Below are positions 24,371 to 31,620 of a stretch of DNA of 54,950 nucleotides, piece by piece. Position 1 is the stretch's first letter. Every line of letters begins with the position of its first letter. The notes beneath the pieces were generated by a model. It saw only the letters and a program-made list of their open reading frames with translations, was not told the DNA's origin and did no database searches. The stretch comes from an uncultured Lachnospiraceae bacterium (GTDB lineage: Bacteria; Bacillota; Clostridia; Lachnospirales; Lachnospiraceae). The stretch lies in the NCBI GenBank assembly GCA_900539715.1, contig UQDA01000017.1, positions 1 through 54,950 of the forward strand. Direction: 5' to 3'. A program made the position numbers and the translations under genes.

Positions 24371-25061
24371 GAGTCTGTTTCTCCAGCATTTTCTGATATT
24401 TTACTTCCGCAATAGCCCAGTCCTCTTCTGTGTCGATGTCCTGTACCTCCAATTCGGGCAAAAGGAGCGGAACCATGCCGGGGGTATCAGTCGTTCCTTC
24501 CCGTAAAAAAGCGTCCGTACGGCAGGCATAAAACTGTCCGCAGTCATGATACAGAGTTTCCAGATCCTGACTTCTGGCAGTTGCAAACTCAGGCCATTTG
24601 TAGCCGATATGGCCGTTTTGGTCTATTGAAAGACTGCGGAGAACAGGATAGGGAAAGGTTGTAACGGGCATGACAGATTCTGCGGTCTTGAGCATGTCCA
24701 TAGCGGTAATGAGTTTTTGCGCGGTTACAAAGGGGGCGGTAGGATAGATGCAGCAGAAGCTGTCAAAGTGTCTGCCCTGACCTTCATAGCAGGAAAGCAC
24801 CTCGCGGATAACATCATCGGTGGAAGCATAGTCGTCGGAAGCAGAGCTGCTTCGCATGAAAGGTACTTTTGCGCCCGCTTCTTCTGCGAGCTTTGCAATT
24901 TCCGCATCGTCGGTGGAAACCATGACCTCCTCAAAGATGCCCGATGTCAGGGCGGCATCTATGGAGTAGAGCAGGATGGGTTTCCCAAGAAAAGGGCGGA
25001 TATTTTTGCGGGGGATGCGTTTGCTTCCCCCGCGAGCCGTGATGATAGCAAGTGATGACAT
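24363..25061 (-). CDS. pseF: CMP-pseudaminic acid cytidylyltransferase (PseF-like)
   Basis: Activates pseudaminic acid with CTP, last step before transfer. 232 residues of the CMP-NeuAc synthetase fold: IITARGGSKRIPRKNIRPF, VSTDDAEIAKLAEE, YPTAPFVTAQKL and VQDIDTEEDWAIAE. The start is ATG at 25061 because GGAGG lies 8 bases upstream on the minus strand; the longer frame to 25124 runs into the neighbouring gene. The gene order pseF-pseI-pseG fixes the substrate better than the sequence alone. Confidence 0.9.
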   Translation of the reverse strand: MSSLAIITARGGSKRIPRKNIRPFLGKPILLYSIDAALTSGIFEEVMVSTDDAEIAKLAEEAGAKVPFMRSSSASDDYASTDDVIREVLSCYEGQGRHFDSFCCIYPTAPFVTAQKLITAMDMLKTAESVMPVTTFPYPVLRSLSIDQNGHIGYKWPEFATARSQDLETLYHDCGQFYACRTDAFLREGTTDTPGMVPLLLPELEVQDIDTEEDWAIAEVKYQKMLEKQTHE

Positions 25062-25092
25062 ATGAAAAACCTCCAAAATGGAACTAATGTTG

Positions 25093-25968
25093 TCAGACTT
25101 CAAATTCCTCGCATACTTCGTCAAAAAATACGATGCCTACGATGCCGCGTCCGGTGTGCGCGCCGATCGCGCAGCCTATTACCGACTCCACAAGCTCGGA
25201 AGGATGCACAGCATCGAGCAGAAGCTCTTTTGTATAGGAGAGGGAATCAGGGTCTTCGCCGTGGCAGATGCCCATTACGGAGGGCGAAGGATCGGCGATA
25301 TGCTCCTGGACATATTCTACGAGGGCTTTCAGAGACTTCTTACGCCCGCGGACAGTCCTGGACACCTGCAGGCTTCCGTCCTTGTCAACGATGAGGACGG
25401 GCTTCATATCCAGCAATTCTCCGGCGGTCCCTTTAAATTTGGAAAGCCGCCCGCCCTTGATGAGATATTTCAGGGTGCTCACCGTAAAAACGTGGTGGAT
25501 ATGCTCCACGAAAAAGCCGGCGGCGCGGATGAGCTTTTCCTTGTCCGCACCCGCCTCCTGCAGAAGGAGCAGCTTATAGACGATGAGCCCGAACCCGATG
25601 GCGGCGGATTTTGAATCGATGATAGTCAGATCAAAATCAGGATAGTCCTCCAGTACGTTCTGTTTCGCAATATTTGCGGCATTGTACGTTCCGGCGATGC
25701 CGGTGGAAAAGCAGAGGTATATCACGCTGTCACCCTGCTCGGCATAGGGGCGGAACGCCTGCTCGAACATGTCGGGGTTGATATGATAGGTCTTGATGTC
25801 CCGGTTCACATCGTCCAGAATATCGTAAAATTCTTTTGTATGAATGGTCTTGCCGTCCAGATAGTCCGTGCCGTCGATAACGACGGGCGTGGGGATGACG
25901 TGCAGGTCAAAGCGCTCCACGATGGACGCAGGCATATCTGCGGCTGAGTCAGTGATGATTTTGAGCAT
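25093..25968 (-). CDS. DegV-family fatty-acid-binding protein
   Basis: 291 residues. DegV proteins bind a fatty acid; in Staphylococcus relatives (FakB) they present it to the FakA kinase. Features are MLKIITDSAADMP at the start, the LCFSTGIAGTYNAA loop that contacts the acyl carboxylate, and TLKYLIKGGRLSKFKG. No fakA is in the window. It sits in a tight same-strand unit, 30 bases after pncB and 31 bases before pseF, so its presence with a sugar-acid pathway looks like an operon of convenience. Confidence 0.93.
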   Translation of the reverse strand: MLKIITDSAADMPASIVERFDLHVIPTPVVIDGTDYLDGKTIHTKEFYDILDDVNRDIKTYHINPDMFEQAFRPYAEQGDSVIYLCFSTGIAGTYNAANIAKQNVLEDYPDFDLTIIDSKSAAIGFGLIVYKLLLLQEAGADKEKLIRAAGFFVEHIHHVFTVSTLKYLIKGGRLSKFKGTAGELLDMKPVLIVDKDGSLQVSRTVRGRKKSLKALVEYVQEHIADPSPSVMGICHGEDPDSLSYTKELLLDAVHPSELVESVIGCAIGAHTGRGIVGIVFFDEVCEEFEV

Positions 25969-25998
25969 AGTCCCTCCGGATAAGAAAAGTTGTATGTT

Positions 25999-27456
25999 TT
26001 ATACCTGACTCATTTCGTTGAGCAGGCCGATCTTCATGTCATAAAGCTTTTGGGAAAGATCCACATAAACGTCATGCGGGTTGACAAGACGCCGGGTTTC
26101 CTCCCAGAGCGTATCCAGCTCCTTCTGACAATAGCTTCGGATGTCCATGACCTTCGGGGAATGGTAAATGCAGTTTCCCTTGTCAAATACCTGTACCATC
26201 AGCTCGCGCAGCTCATAGGTGCCGGGCATGAGCTTTGTTTTTTTCCATGGCTCGTTCGGGTCGAAGAGGATAAGCGGTTCGGTTTCATCGAAGGCTTCGT
26301 CCACGAGGCAGATAAGATCAGCCTTTATTTTTCCGGTAGCCTTGTCATAAATACGGTAGATGGTTTTGTTCCCGGGATTCGTAATCTTTTCGGAGTTTTC
26401 GGAAAGCTTTATCTTGGGGATGAACTCACCGGTCACGCTGTCCTGGATGGCGGCAAGCTTGTAAACGCCTCCGAAGGAAGGCCAGTCCTTGCTCGTTATC
26501 AGGTGTGTGCCGACGCCCCACGAGGTAATCTTGCAGCCCTGGACCTTTAAGCTGTCGATGAGATATTCGTCCAGGTCGTTGGAAGCGGAAATGACCGCAT
26601 CCGTAAAGCCTGCCTCATCCAGCATTTTGCGGGCTTTTTTGGAGAGATAGGCGAGGTCACCGCTGTCTAAGCGGATACCGTAAAAGGTGAGCGGAACGCC
26701 GTTGTCCCTCATTTCCCGGAAAACGCGGATGGCGTTTGGAACGCCGGATTTTAAAGTGTCATATGTGTCCACGAGCAGGATGCACGCAGAAGGATACATA
26801 TCCGCATACGTTTTGAATGCGGTGTATTCATCAGGAAAGCTCATGATCCAGCTGTGGGCATGGGTGCCTTTTACGGGAACGTCAAAAAGCCTGCCGGCCA
26901 GTACGTTGCTCGTACCGATACAGCCGCCGATCATCGCGGCCCGCGCGCCATATGTGCCGGCATCGGGACCCTGTGCGCGGCGCAGCCCGAATTCCATGAT
27001 GCCGTCGCCGCGCGCTGCAAAGCAGACGCGGGAGGTCTTGGTGGCAATAAGGCTTTGATGGTTGATGATATTTAAGATGGCGGTTTCTACGAGCTGCGCC
27101 TCCATGATGGGAGCGATAACCTTTATCATAGGCTCTCGCGGAAACATCACACTTCCCTCGGGTATGGCATAAATGTCTCCCGAAAAGCGGAAGTTTTTCA
27201 GGTATTCCAGAAAATCTTCGTCAAAAATGCCGAGTCCTCTTAAATAATCGATATCCTCAGCGGAGAAGTGAAGGTCGTTGATATATTCGATGACTTGTTC
27301 CAGACCGGCACATACCGCATAGCCGGAATCCATCGGATTGCTGCGGTAAAAGGCGTCAAAGATAACTGTTTCGTTTCGGTCTTTGTTGCGGAAATAACCC
27401 TGCATCATCGTCAATTCATAAAGGTCGGTCATGAGGGTGAGATTTTGTTTGCCCAT
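25999..27456 (-). CDS. pncB: Nicotinate phosphoribosyltransferase
   Basis: NAD salvage enzyme joining nicotinate and PRPP, with ATP, to nicotinate mononucleotide. 485 residues. Seen are the N-terminal LMTDLYELTMMQGYF, the FGLRRAQGPDAG motif, the phosphorylated His region GTHAHSWIMSF, RLDSGDLAYLS, and the GVGTHLITS loop for phosphoribose binding. SD GGAAAGGAG lies 6 bases before the ATG. Upstream are a palindrome in the promoter spacer and a leader hairpin. It is the first gene of the pncB-degV-pseFIG unit. Confidence 0.95.
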   Translation of the reverse strand: MGKQNLTLMTDLYELTMMQGYFRNKDRNETVIFDAFYRSNPMDSGYAVCAGLEQVIEYINDLHFSAEDIDYLRGLGIFDEDFLEYLKNFRFSGDIYAIPEGSVMFPREPMIKVIAPIMEAQLVETAILNIINHQSLIATKTSRVCFAARGDGIMEFGLRRAQGPDAGTYGARAAMIGGCIGTSNVLAGRLFDVPVKGTHAHSWIMSFPDEYTAFKTYADMYPSACILLVDTYDTLKSGVPNAIRVFREMRDNGVPLTFYGIRLDSGDLAYLSKKARKMLDEAGFTDAVISASNDLDEYLIDSLKVQGCKITSWGVGTHLITSKDWPSFGGVYKLAAIQDSVTGEFIPKIKLSENSEKITNPGNKTIYRIYDKATGKIKADLICLVDEAFDETEPLILFDPNEPWKKTKLMPGTYELRELMVQVFDKGNCIYHSPKVMDIRSYCQKELDTLWEETRRLVNPHDVYVDLSQKLYDMKIGLLNEMSQV

Positions 27457-27483
27457 TTTGAGCTCCTTTCCGGAGAGTAAGTT

Positions 27484-27515
27484 GTAAAAAATAAACTGTC
27501 GGGCTTATTTTTTAC
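27484..27515 (-). promoter_or_regulatory. Hairpin in the pncB leader
   Basis: Perfect 11-base arms GTAAAAAATAA (27484-27494) and TTATTTTTTAC (27505-27515) with a 10-base loop, within the predicted 5' untranslated region of pncB. Confidence 0.5.
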
Positions 27516-27546
27516 GTTGTGTCCTCCGTGGTTGGCATTAGACATG

Positions 27547-27575
27547 AAAATACGACATTTATGTCGTTTGCTGAA
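27547..27575 (-). promoter_or_regulatory. Predicted pncB promoter with an operator-like palindrome in the spacer
   Basis: On the minus strand TTCAGC (plus 27570-27575) and TATTTT (plus 27547-27552) are 17 bases apart. Filling the spacer is ACGACAT-TT-ATGTCGT (27552-27567), a perfect palindrome with 7-base arms, placed where a repressor would block RNA polymerase. Confidence 0.55.
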
Positions 27576-27596
27576 TCTTATTTTAGCACACCGGAT

Positions 27597-27635
27597 AAAA
27601 AAAGAGAAGCTCCGTATTTTTTACAGAAGCTTCTC
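27597..27635 (-). terminator. Terminator of the CLC-UMF1 unit
   Basis: GAGAAGCT (27604-27611) with AGCTTCTC (27628-27635). On the minus strand the stem is followed by seven T (plus A-run 27597-27603). Confidence 0.8.
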
Positions 27636-27671
27636 CATATGAGCTGTGAAACTCACGGAAAACAGGAAGAC

Positions 27672-28916
27672 TCAGTTTTGCTTTTCAGAAAGACTGATAA
27701 GGATAAAGCCTGCAATGAACAGGATGATAAGGGAAAGTACGCCGTATTTGGAATCATTCAGGAAGTATGCACATGCCGCGATGATGAGCGGGCCGAAAAA
27801 GTCTGCGAACTTACCGAATACATCAAAAAATCCAAAATATTCGCTGGCTTCATTTTTGGGGATGAGCTTGCCAAAGTAGGAGCGGGACAAAGCCTGAATG
27901 CCGCCCTGGCAGATGCCGACCGCTATTGCCAGTATCCAGAATTCCGCTTCGGTGTCCAGTCCGTAACCAAATACGCAGATGCCCATGTACATAAGAATAA
28001 AGATTTTTATCATACGCATGGAGCCGAATTTTTTTGCGAGCGTACCGCTCCAGATGGAACACGGGAAAGCAACGAACTGGGTCAGGAGCAGAGCGAGTAC
28101 CATAGAGTTGGAATCGATGCCGACCTCGCCGCCGTAAGTAGTCGCCATGGAGATGATGGTGTAAACGCCGTCGATATAGCAGAAGTATCCGATGATGAAA
28201 AAGAGCATCCGCTTATCTTTGGAAAGCTTTTTGAAAGTATCCCCAAGGCGGCGGAATGTGTGAGAGATAACATGCTCCTGCCGGGGGATGCTGTAGCGCT
28301 GATGTACGTTTTTATAGAGCGGTATTGCCATGATGACCCACCATGCCATAGTGATGATAAAAGAAATACGCGTTGCGGCAGTCATGGAAATGCCGATGGA
28401 ATCGCAGTTTAAAATAAGGAGGAGCCCTGCGACAAACGGGATGCAGCTGCCGATGTAACCGAAGGCATAGCCGAAGGTGGAAAGCCTGTCCATGCGTTCG
28501 TCCGTGGTAACATCAACGAGCATGGCGTCATAAAAAATATTGCAGGCTGCATAGCCTATCCTCGCAATAATGAAAAATACGAGGAACGAAAGCCAGCCGG
28601 GGGCGAAGGTAAATAGAAATCCGCCGCCGATGGCAAGTACGAAAAAGACGGTAAATATCTTCTTTTTCATGTTTTCATAATCGGCTATCGCTCCAAGGAT
28701 GGGGGACAGGACCGCAAGGACCAGAATAGAAATGCTCGTCGCGCTGCCCCACAGGGAAGAAGCGGCGGTGCTGCTGACGCCTGCGCTTTCCGCCAGCCCG
28801 CGGAAATATATCGGGATAGTGGCGGTAACGATCATGATGAAGGCGGAGTTGGCAACGTCATAAAGAATCCAGCTCTTTTCCGCTTTGGTGAGATGCTTGT
28901 CATTTGTTTGGCTCAT
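27672..28916 (-). CDS. UMF1-family MFS transporter
   Basis: 414-residue inner-membrane protein with about 12 hydrophobic segments. The N-terminal WILYDVANSAFIMIVTATIPIYF segment and the following pattern are those of the UMF1/Atg22-like branch of the major facilitator superfamily, and the loop YENMKKKIF fits the conserved cytoplasmic loop 2-3. The substrate is unknown for this branch (amino-acid export is suggested for fungal Atg22). It starts 21 bases after the CLC gene ends, with AAAGGAG as SD, so the two share a transcript. Confidence 0.85.
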   Translation of the reverse strand: MSQTNDKHLTKAEKSWILYDVANSAFIMIVTATIPIYFRGLAESAGVSSTAASSLWGSATSISILVLAVLSPILGAIADYENMKKKIFTVFFVLAIGGGFLFTFAPGWLSFLVFFIIARIGYAACNIFYDAMLVDVTTDERMDRLSTFGYAFGYIGSCIPFVAGLLLILNCDSIGISMTAATRISFIITMAWWVIMAIPLYKNVHQRYSIPRQEHVISHTFRRLGDTFKKLSKDKRMLFFIIGYFCYIDGVYTIISMATTYGGEVGIDSNSMVLALLLTQFVAFPCSIWSGTLAKKFGSMRMIKIFILMYMGICVFGYGLDTEAEFWILAIAVGICQGGIQALSRSYFGKLIPKNEASEYFGFFDVFGKFADFFGPLIIAACAYFLNDSKYGVLSLIILFIAGFILISLSEKQN

Positions 28917-28937
28917 AAGAATACGCTCCTTTATAAA

Positions 28938-30218
28938 TTATTCCGCCTTTTTATTTACATAGCGGTTTTCATATTTAGAGTATACGATTGTCTGCGAGTG
29001 ATACAGGCTGTAATATCCCGAAAGCATATAGCTGATGGCGATGGCGGGCAAAAAGTAATAGGCGTGGTCAAAGCCAAACAGCTCAAAGCTGATGAGCAGA
29101 GCGGTAACAGGGCAATTGGTTACGCCGCAGAATACGGAGGTCATCCCGATGGCGGCGCACAGCGAGGCATCTGCGCCGATAAGGGGGGCGAGGACACAGC
29201 CGAAGGTCGCGCCTACAAAAAATGAGGGAACGATTTCGCCGCCTTTATAGCCTGCGCCGATAGTGATCGCCGTGAACAGTATCTTTAAAAGAAATGCAAA
29301 CGGGACCGCATTTCCGTGCAGCGCTTCTTCTACGACGTGCATTCCGGGACCGAGATAATCGTCTGTACGTAAAAGGACGGTCAGGAGTATGAGGATAAGA
29401 CCTCCTGCTGTGATACGGAGCCACGGATTTGGAAGAAACCGGGCATAAAGTTTTTTGACAGTATGCATGGCACGGCAGAACAGGATGCTCACAAGGGCGC
29501 AGAGTGCTGCAAGGATAACGACCTGCATAAGAGAGGATGGGTTCAGCTTTGAAACGGTATGTATCGAAAGATCTTCAAAGGGAGAGCCGAGCGCGTTTCC
29601 CAAAAGGAATGCGGTCAGAGATGCCCAGACACAGGGTACGAGGGCAGCATAATACATAATTCCGATGCTGGCTATTTCCATTGCAAGAAAGGCCGCTGCC
29701 ATAGGAGTACCGAACAGGGCGGAAAAAGCGGCGGAAATGCCGCACATGAGAATTATCTTTTTATCCTTTTCGTTGAAACGGAGCGCTTCGCCAAGCTGTT
29801 CCCCGATGCTGCCGCCTATCTGCATTGCAGCGCCTTCTCTGCCTACGGAACCGCCGCAGAGTACAGTGAGCACCGTAGAGACAAAAATAAGGAAGCTCAT
29901 GCGCAGAGGGATATGTGCTTCTTCATGGATGCTGTCGATAACGGCGTCGGTCCCGGTGTTATTTTCATAATGGAACGTCTTATATAAAAATACAATGAGT
30001 AATCCGGCAATCGGCAGCAGCAGGATGACCCAGAGATGGCTCCTCCTGAAATCGACGGTATATTTTAATGCGAAATTGAACAGTGTGCTCACGGAGCCGA
30101 CAACAATGCCGGTCAGGGTTGCGATGAGCATCCAGCGGATAAACTGGAAAAAATTGCCGGCACTGATAAAAAACGGAGTGCGTTCCGGCCGGTCTTCAGG
30201 AGAAGCGTTGGTCTGCAT
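28938..30218 (-). CDS. CLC-family anion channel/antiporter, possibly of the fluoride type
   Basis: 426 residues with about ten membrane helices. The CLC gating-glutamate motif is GGSVGREGAAMQIGGSI, followed by MCGISAAFSALFGTPMAAAFLAMEI. The usual chloride-selectivity motif GSGIP is absent; in its place is NTGTDAVIDSIHEEAHIPLRM, which resembles the GN-x-LI...VPLRM arrangement of the CLC-F fluoride/proton antiporters. I therefore favour CLC-F-like, with anion specificity unproven. No fluoride riboswitch was found upstream. Cotranscribed with the UMF1 transporter. Confidence 0.85.
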   Translation of the reverse strand: MQTNASPEDRPERTPFFISAGNFFQFIRWMLIATLTGIVVGSVSTLFNFALKYTVDFRRSHLWVILLLPIAGLLIVFLYKTFHYENNTGTDAVIDSIHEEAHIPLRMSFLIFVSTVLTVLCGGSVGREGAAMQIGGSIGEQLGEALRFNEKDKKIILMCGISAAFSALFGTPMAAAFLAMEIASIGIMYYAALVPCVWASLTAFLLGNALGSPFEDLSIHTVSKLNPSSLMQVVILAALCALVSILFCRAMHTVKKLYARFLPNPWLRITAGGLILILLTVLLRTDDYLGPGMHVVEEALHGNAVPFAFLLKILFTAITIGAGYKGGEIVPSFFVGATFGCVLAPLIGADASLCAAIGMTSVFCGVTNCPVTALLISFELFGFDHAYYFLPAIAISYMLSGYYSLYHSQTIVYSKYENRYVNKKAE

Positions 30219-30308
30219 GATATTACCTCTTTTTCATAGTGTTGCTTTTATCATATCATGTCTGAGCCGGGGCGGAAAGAAAAATAAAAGTAAAATGGGA
30301 AAAAGCAT

Positions 30309-30339
30309 AAAAAGAGAGGGCGCTGTTTACAGCGCCCTC
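30309..30339 (-). terminator. Terminator of the HEAT-repeat gene
   Basis: Perfect 10-bp stem GAGGGCGCTG (30316-30325) / CAGCGCCCTC (30330-30339) with a 4-base loop. On the minus strand TCTTTTT follows. Confidence 0.85.
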
Positions 30340-30399
30340 AAAGGAGAAAGTAGTGAGGTTGAAGGAATAAACCCTTCGAATAATAAGATGTAAGCAAAT

Positions 30400-30744
30400 T
30401 TAAAGTTTCAGGTCTCTTGCCTTATTGAAGGCTTCCTGAACAGCTTTTTTGACCACAGGATCCTGTTCCTGGGTAAGCTGGTAGCGGACGCGGGTCTTGA
30501 TATAATCCGTGCCTATCTTCAATGCCGCTTCACATGCGGCGGTACGTATCTTCGGGTCTTCATGGTCAAGATAATGTGTAAGTTCGTTGGTGGAATCTTC
30601 GTCTGCAATGTCCGCAAGGGCGCTGAGTCCTGCGCAGAGGACTTCCGTATCGGCATGCTTTGATCCCATCAGTTTGATGATGTTCGCGCTTTTGCGCTTT
30701 GCTGCAAATTTTTGGATTTTGTCAAGTGTTGCCTGTTCGCTCAT
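30400..30744 (-). CDS. Small HEAT-repeat protein
   Basis: 114 residues made of two to three helical pairs: SANIIKLMGSKHADTEVLCAGLSALADIAD, then THYLDHEDPKIRTAACEAALKIG, then QLTQEQDPVVKKAVQEAF. The DPxIRxAAxxAL pattern is typical of HEAT/PBS-lyase-like repeats used for protein binding. No enzyme motif. Its function is unknown. AGGGAGGAT precedes the ATG. Monocistronic, with a strong terminator. Confidence 0.8.
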   Translation of the reverse strand: MSEQATLDKIQKFAAKRKSANIIKLMGSKHADTEVLCAGLSALADIADEDSTNELTHYLDHEDPKIRTAACEAALKIGTDYIKTRVRYQLTQEQDPVVKKAVQEAFNKARDLKL

Positions 30745-30965
30745 AACAGATCCTCCCTGGTAATGTCAAACCCGTCGAAGTAGTGAAGAGGATAATTATT
30801 CGAGCTGTCCATGCTGCCCGGCGGTGTCTGTTTTGTTTTGATAGGTCTACTTTACCTCGAAAGTTTGTCCAAATTGTGACAGCTTTCTAAAACGTCGATA
30901 AAAGAAGGCGGGATTGGGTTATTTTTTGTTTATAATTGTGGGAAGGATTTTTATAGGCAGCCATC

Positions 30966-31079
30966 TTGCGGCATCTGCTCGCAGTTTTATTGGAAAAAGG
31001 CGATATGGAAAGCGTGCGGCGTGCGGTGGAAAGCAGGAAAGCGCGGGCAGAGCTGTATAAAAAATACGGTCTTCTTTAG
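30966..31079 (+). CDS. Possible very small protein, or remnant of a gene 3' end
   Basis: Starting at TTG 30966 an open frame of 37 codons reads as an amphipathic, charge-rich helical peptide ending ARAELYKKYGLL and stop. Its composition looks protein-like, unlike other short frames around it. There is no ATG at the start (internal ATG 31002 would leave 25 residues). GGAAGGA lies 18 bases upstream, too far for a normal SD. TATAAT at 30931-30936 could be a -10. It may equally be the decayed end of a lost gene. Confidence 0.3.
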   Translation: MRHLLAVLLEKGDMESVRRAVESRKARAELYKKYGLL

Positions 31080-31131
31080 AGCGGACAGCAACAAAAATAT
31101 GTATTTCCTTAAAAATGCCCGGCTGGAAGTC

Positions 31132-31161
31132 TTGACAATGCATGAAGGCGCGCCGTATAAT
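31132..31161 (+). promoter_or_regulatory. Promoter of the ileS T-box transcript
   Basis: TTGACA at 31132-31137 and TATAAT at 31156-31161, 18 bases apart. Both hexamers are perfect consensus. Confidence 0.85.
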
Positions 31162-31169
31162 GAAAAAAC

Positions 31170-31495
31170 ATGAAAGACAAAGACTTTGACGAAGACAGTA
31201 GGCCAGCGTTGAAAGCTTCAGCGAGCCGGTGCGGGTGCAAGACCGGTGCGAGTAGAGGTGGCTGAATATCCCTTCCGAGTCGTGCGGTCAAACGATGCCG
31301 GTGTATTTTGAGACAGGCTGTCATCACAGTGATGGACGTCCGGTATCTGGTAGGCTGCAACGCCATTTCCGGCGTTATCGGAAAGCATATTTCCCGGCGC
31401 ATTCTGGGCGGTCCGGGCGTATGTTGTAACGGGTGGTAAGCGAAGTCATGATAACAGGTGCCTCGTCCCTTTACAGGGACGGGGCTTTTTTATTT
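31170..31495 (+). promoter_or_regulatory. T-box riboswitch controlling ileS
   Basis: Leader that senses uncharged tRNA-Ile. Stem I carries the conserved distal elements AGCGAGCCGGT and GGGTGCAAGACCGG around 31230-31260. The specifier region reads TGAAT-ATC-CCTTCCGAG near 31265-31285, with ATC (Ile) as the specifier codon. The T-box itself is GGGTGGTAAGCG at 31431-31442; its TGGT pairs with a tRNA ending ACCA. The competing terminator is CCTCGTCCC (31461-31469) / GGGACGGGG (31476-31484) plus CTTTTTTATTT. The antiterminator bulge is one base shorter than the usual TGGNACC. Confidence 0.88.
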
Positions 31496-31560
31496 AATAG
31501 GAAAGTTGTTTTCATATTGAATAAAAAAGCACGATTATGAGCACCTGCGCGAAGGAGAAG
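31486..31560 (+). repeat. Terminator-tail element inside the ileS leader
   Basis: Starts in the T-run of the T-box terminator: ATTTAATAGGAAAG arm, right arm CATATTGAATAAAAAA, then GCACGATTATGAGCACCTGCGCG. It lies between the terminator and the ileS SD, so it is transcribed only after antitermination. Confidence 0.65.
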
Positions 31561-31620
31561 CACAGTTTCTCCCGGAAGATATTGCCTTCCGGCACTGAAC
31601 AATCAGAAAGGATGAATGCC

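Noticed and set aside
30219..30400. Fluoride riboswitch before the CLC gene
   Set aside because: The conserved crcB-motif bases are absent; the only structure is the terminator of the upstream HEAT gene.
10833..31560. Repeat copies as a CRISPR array or insertion sequence
   Set aside because: Copies are far apart, diverged, without regular spacers, transposase gene or target-site duplication that I can see.
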